Source: Acetobacteraceae bacterium (GTDB lineage: Bacteria; Pseudomonadota; Alphaproteobacteria; Acetobacterales; Acetobacteraceae). From it: DNA of 8,220 nt. The notes under the pieces were generated by a model, which searched no databases, was not told the origin of the DNA, and saw only the letters and a list, made by a program, of their open reading frames with translations. The first letter of the stretch is position 1; each line of letters starts with the position of its first letter. This document shows positions 5,352 to 8,220 of the stretch, in pieces. The DNA lies in contig CANHTE010000043.1 in the NCBI GenBank assembly GCA_947462945.1, positions 1 to 8,220 of the forward strand, given 5' to 3'. The position numbers and the translations under genes were made by a program.

Positions 5352-6457
5352 CGTTGCTTTACCTCGCCGCCGGAGAGGCCTCGGGCGATATCCTGGGCGC
5401 GCGGCTGATCGCCGCGCTCCGCGCGCGTGACGCCACCCTGGAATTTGCCGGCATCGGCGGCGAGCGCATGGCCGAGCAGGGTTTTTCATCGCTCTTCGAC
5501 ATCCGCCAGCTCGCGCTGATGGGCGTGGCGGAAGTCTTGCCCAGCATTCTCCGCCTGAAGAAGCGGATGGAGGAAACGGTGGCCGATATCGAGGCCCGCC
5601 GCCCGCGCCTGATCATCACCATCGATAGCCCGGGCTTCACGCTGCGCCTGGCCGCGCGGGTGAAGCATCTGGGGATCCCCATCATCCATTACGTCGCCCC
5701 CCAGGTCTGGGCCTGGCGGCCGGGGCGGGTGAAGAAAATCGCCCAGCGGGTGGACCGCATTTTGGCGCTGCTGCCCTTCGAGGCGCCGATCTTTGAAGCC
5801 GCCGGCATTCCGGTGGATTTCGTGGGCCACCCGATCCTGGAGAGCGAGGCCGCGCATGGCGTGGCCGAACACGCCCCGGGGAGCGGCCGCCGCCTGGTCA
5901 TCATGCCCGGCAGCCGGCGGGGCGAGGTTTCGCGCCTGTTGCCCATCTTTGCGGAATCCCTGAAGCGCCTGCCGGCGGACATCCACCCCATCATCGGCCT
6001 GGCCGGCACGGTGGAGGAGATGGTCCGCGCGCGCTCGGCCGAATGGGGCCGGCCGGTCAGCCTGGTCCGCAGGCCGCAGGACAAGGCCGATGCCTTCGCC
6101 GCCGCCCGCGCGGGGCTGATCAAATCCGGCACATCCTCACTGGAGGCGGCCGTGGCGGGGCTGCCGCATGTCATCGCCTATACCTTCAGCCCCGTCTCCA
6201 ACTTCATCATCCGCCGCCTGTTCCGGCTGAAATACGCAAGCCTGGTGAACCTGCTGCTGGATGAGCCGGTGGTGCCGGAATTCCTGCTGCCGCATTGCGA
6301 ACCCATCCGCATCTCGGCCGGCCTTACGCGCCTGCTGGAGGATGATGCGGCCGTGGAAAAGCAGCGCGAGGGCTTCGCCCGTGCCCTGGCCCGGCTGCGC
6401 CCGGAACATGGCCTGCCGAGCGAGGCCGCAGCCGAGGCCGTGCTCCGGCAGCTTTGA
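5348..6457 (+). CDS. lpxB: Lipid-A-disaccharide synthase
   Basis: LpxB is the GT19 glycosyltransferase that joins lipid X and UDP-2,3-diacylglucosamine to form the lipid A disaccharide, at the inner face of the inner membrane. This 369-residue protein is of normal length. The family motifs appear in order: GEASGD (9-14), DSPGF (93-97), YVAPQVWAW (115-123), FVGHP (158-162), MPGSR (186-190), KSGTSSLE (259-266), and the late NLLLDEPVVPEFLLP region (301-315). The ATG at 5348 puts GEASGD at the usual distance from the N-terminus; longer in-frame readings run back into the nitrilase gene. It has no clear ribosome binding site. In many alphaproteobacteria lpxB follows lpxA/lpxI or fabZ; here it follows a nitrilase and precedes an ABC transporter pair. 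Transport of an envelope lipid or lipoprotein by that pair would fit, but is only suggested by position. Confidence 0.96.
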   Translation: MTLLYLAAGEASGDILGARLIAALRARDATLEFAGIGGERMAEQGFSSLFDIRQLALMGVAEVLPSILRLKKRMEETVADIEARRPRLIITIDSPGFTLRLAARVKHLGIPIIHYVAPQVWAWRPGRVKKIAQRVDRILALLPFEAPIFEAAGIPVDFVGHPILESEAAHGVAEHAPGSGRRLVIMPGSRRGEVSRLLPIFAESLKRLPADIHPIIGLAGTVEEMVRARSAEWGRPVSLVRRPQDKADAFAAARAGLIKSGTSSLEAAVAGLPHVIAYTFSPVSNFIIRRLFRLKYASLVNLLLDEPVVPEFLLPHCEPIRISAGLTRLLEDDAAVEKQREGFARALARLRPEHGLPSEAAAEAVLRQL

Positions 6458-6502
6458 TGGGGCAACTTCGATGAGGCAGCTTTGATGGGGCAGCTTTGAT
6501 GC
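6447..6502 (+). repeat. Four tandem 14-base repeats spanning the lpxB stop codon
   Basis: Units lie at 6447-6460, 6461-6474, 6475-6488 and 6489-6502. Units 1 and 3 are identical (GGCAGCTTTGATGG), unit 4 differs at the last base, and unit 2 differs at three (GGCAACTTCGATGA). Unit 1 encodes the last LpxB codons and the stop. Each unit carries a GATG stop/start overlap. The 14-base period moves each unit into a new frame. Confidence 0.9.
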
Positions 6503-6537
6503 GGGTGGCGCCTCGGCTAGCCTTGCCGCATGCTTGA
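6457..6537 (+). other. Chain of four stop-start-linked mini-ORFs between lpxB and the ABC ATPase
   Basis: The lpxB TGA overlaps an ATG at 6457 (MGQLR, stop 6472-6474). That stop overlaps the ATG at 6471 (MRQL, stop 6483-6485), which overlaps the ATG at 6485 (MGQL, stop 6497-6499), which overlaps the ATG at 6499 (12 codons, stop 6535-6537). The last one runs across the ABC ATPase start at 6530. The chain leaves no gap between lpxB and the next gene. It may pass ribosomes along, or it may be a by-product of repeat slippage. Confidence 0.4.
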
Positions 6538-7213
6538 ACTGCGCGCCATCAGCCGGACGTTCAAAATTGGCCCGACCGAGCGCACGGTGCTGCACGGCAT
6601 AGACCTTGATCTGGCGGCGGGGGAGCTGGTTTCGCTGATGGGCGGCTCCGGCTCAGGCAAGACCACCTTCATGAATATCCTGGGCCTGCTGGATCGGCCC
6701 AGCTCGGGCAGTTATCGCATCCGGGGCGAGAATGTGTTGGCGGCGGAGGCCGATGCGCAATCGGCCATGCGCAACAAGATGATCGGCTTTGTCTTCCAGC
6801 AATTTTTCCTGATGCCGCGCCTCAATGCCTGGCGCAATGTGGCGCTGCCCCTGATGTATCGCGGCACGCCGGAAGGCGAGGCCCGCCGCCGCGCCGAAAC
6901 CATGCTGGACCGTGTGGGGCTGGGCCAGCACCTCAACCATATGCCCAACATGCTCTCGGGCGGGCAGAAGCAGCGCGTCGCCATCGCCCGCGCCTTGGTG
7001 GGGGAGCCCGCAGTGCTGCTGGCCGATGAACCGACCGGCGCGCTGGACCCCCTGGTGAGCCGCGAGATCATGGGCCTGTTCGAGGAAATGAACCGGGAGC
7101 TTGGCGTGCTGGTGCTGATCATCACGCATGATCCCGGTGTTGCGGCGCGCTGCCGCAGGCGCCTGATGCTGACCCAGGGCCATCTGGCCGATCAAAGCCT
7201 GGTTCCGGCATGA
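6530..7213 (+). CDS. MacB/LolD-type ABC transporter ATP-binding protein
   Basis: This 227-residue nucleotide-binding subunit has all active-site motifs: Walker A GGSGSGKTT (38-46), Q-loop Gln90, signature LSGGQ (142-146), Walker B VLLADEP (162-168, Asp166 and Glu167), D-loop GALD (170-173) and H-loop His200. The MNILGLLDRPSSG and LADEPTGALD segments are characteristic of the MacB/LolD/FtsE group, which powers mechanotransmission or release of lipoproteins, peptides or macrolides rather than ordinary transport through the membrane. Its stop overlaps the permease ATG as ATGA, so the pair forms one transporter with separate ATPase and permease subunits, unlike fused E. coli MacB. The ATG at 6530 has no Shine-Dalgarno sequence, but the protein begins at the usual place (MLELRAISRTF). 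Confidence 0.93.
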   Translation: MLELRAISRTFKIGPTERTVLHGIDLDLAAGELVSLMGGSGSGKTTFMNILGLLDRPSSGSYRIRGENVLAAEADAQSAMRNKMIGFVFQQFFLMPRLNAWRNVALPLMYRGTPEGEARRRAETMLDRVGLGQHLNHMPNMLSGGQKQRVAIARALVGEPAVLLADEPTGALDPLVSREIMGLFEEMNRELGVLVLIITHDPGVAARCRRRLMLTQGHLADQSLVPA

Positions 7214-8220
7214 TCCGCCAAACGCTGATGGAAGCGGCGGGCAATCTGCTTGCCGCCTGGCAGCGCAGCCTGCTGGCGCTGATCGGCATCGTTGTCGGCG
7301 CGGGCGCCGTCATCGCCATGCTGCATGCCGGCACCATGGCGCGGCAGGAGACGGTTCGCCAATTCCGCCAGATGGGCACGGATACGCTGATCCTGCGCGC
7401 CGACAGCCCGCAGGGCCTGGGCAATTTCCGCCTCGGCGATATCGAGACGGTGCCGATGATGGTGCCCACAGTCAGCGAAATCGCGCCCTTCATGCTGGGC
7501 GGCGGGCCGATCACCTTTGAGGGGCAGACGCGCAATGCGGGTTTCCTGGGCGCCACCGGCAGCTTTGCCGATGTGGCCCGGCTGCCCATGGCGCAAGGGC
7601 GGTTTCTCTCGGTGCATGATCGCTTTGAATTGCACGCGGTGGTGGGCTCCGAATTGGCCGAGCAGCTCTCCACCCCTTTCTCACCCATCAAGGTCGGCTC
7701 GCAAATTCGCGTCAGCCGCTACATCTTCACCGTGATCGGCGTGATCGAGCCGGTGCTGATGAACCCCATGCTGCCCATGGATGTGAATGGCACGCTGTTC
7801 CTCTCCCTCTCCAATGCGCGGCGCGTCATGGCGGTGCCTGCCTTGTCCATGGCGGTGGCGCGGCTGCGGGGTGAGGCGGACCCTGAACTCGCCACCCAGC
7901 AATTGCAGCAGCATCTGGGGCCGGGGCTGCGTGATGCGACACTGAATGTGCTCTCGGCCCGGCAGCTCATCGCGGGCATGAACAGCCAGGTGCGGCTGGT
8001 GGCGCTGCTGCTGGGGGCGGTGGGCAGTATCGCGCTCGTGCTGGGCGGCGTCGGGGTGATGAACATCATGCTGATGTCGGTGAATGAACGCCGGCGCGAA
8101 ATCGGCATCCGGCTGGCGATTGGCGCGCGGCGGCGCGATGTGCGGCGGCTGTTCTTGAGCGAGGCGCTGATCCTCTCATTGCTCGGCGCGGCTTTGGGCG
8201 TGGTGCTGGGCTATGCGGGC
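7210..8220 (+). CDS. MacB/FtsX-type ABC transporter permease, 3' end outside the window
   Basis: The first 337 codons are present and open to the right edge; about 400 residues is usual, so roughly 60 are missing. TM1 is about residues 21-40 (LLALIGIVVGAGAVIAML). A periplasmic MacB_PCD-like domain follows (about 45-255), with the MGTDTLIL-type start and an IGVIEP segment. The FtsX domain begins with TM2 at about 263-291 (ending GVGVMNIMLMSV), then the cytoplasmic EIGIRLAIGAR coupling segment (297-307), and TM3 from about 317 to the edge. This is the MacB/LolC/FtsX topology in an inner-membrane protein acting with the upstream ATPase. A periplasmic adaptor and outer-membrane channel would be expected nearby, outside this window. 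Substrate candidates are lipids, lipoproteins, peptides or toxic compounds; none is favoured by the sequence. Confidence 0.92.
   Translation, partial: MIRQTLMEAAGNLLAAWQRSLLALIGIVVGAGAVIAMLHAGTMARQETVRQFRQMGTDTLILRADSPQGLGNFRLGDIETVPMMVPTVSEIAPFMLGGGPITFEGQTRNAGFLGATGSFADVARLPMAQGRFLSVHDRFELHAVVGSELAEQLSTPFSPIKVGSQIRVSRYIFTVIGVIEPVLMNPMLPMDVNGTLFLSLSNARRVMAVPALSMAVARLRGEADPELATQQLQQHLGPGLRDATLNVLSARQLIAGMNSQVRLVALLLGAVGSIALVLGGVGVMNIMLMSVNERRREIGIRLAIGARRRDVRRLFLSEALILSLLGAALGVVLGYAG

Noticed and set aside
6447..6502. CRISPR-like or mobile-element origin for the 14-base repeats
   Set aside because: Units are directly abutting without spacers, and there are no terminal inverted repeats or transposase; simple tandem duplication explains them.
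6514..6524. GGCTAGCC palindrome before the ABC ATPase gene
   Set aside because: Eight-base palindrome without loop or T-run; not a terminator and no operator context.

Overview
The window is GC-rich, dense bacterial chromosome of alphaproteobacterial character. An Acetobacteraceae (Roseomonas-like) host is my best guess. This rests on base composition, codon choice, the lipid A gene lpxB (which implies a Gram-negative outer membrane) and the overall look of the proteins; no marker gene fixes the taxon. All genes are on the + strand except one zur-type regulator. There is no RNA gene, insertion sequence, CRISPR array or gene-free stretch above 100 bases.

Region 1 (1-1955) is the tail of a catabolic-looking cluster: the 3' end of one metal-dependent amidohydrolase, a complete paralogous amidohydrolase starting on its stop codon, and a small Rieske [2Fe-2S] protein. 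The substrate cannot be read from the sequence. This cluster converges on the - strand zur gene with only 7 bases between the stop codons.

Region 2 (1963-3878) is a zinc-homeostasis module. A Zur-type Fur-family repressor (- strand) is divergent from hisI (phosphoribosyl-AMP cyclohydrolase, a zinc enzyme) and a COG0523 G3E GTPase with a CxCC motif and an eight-histidine tract. The 45-base divergent gap holds a 20-base inverted repeat centred on TATA. It coincides with a TATAGT -10-like hexamer about 8 bases before the hisI ATG, so it is a good candidate Zur operator on a leaderless or nearly leaderless promoter.

Region 3 (3875-8220) continues without a break: GNAT acetyltransferase, nitrilase-superfamily amidohydrolase, lpxB (lipid A disaccharide synthase), and a MacB-like ABC ATPase with its FtsX-type permease, which runs off the right edge. 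From hisI to the permease, neighbouring genes mostly touch by ATGA or TGATG overlaps and almost none has a clear Shine-Dalgarno sequence, which suggests one long translationally coupled operon. The two junctions that do not overlap directly, on either side of lpxB, are bridged by chains of tiny stop-start-overlapping ORFs built from short direct repeats. One is an 8-codon ORF before lpxB. The other is a run of four 14-base tandem repeats after lpxB, each carrying its own stop/start overlap. This apparent ribosome relay, and the possibility that lpxB and an ABC exporter lie on a Zur-controlled transcript, are the most unusual points in the window.
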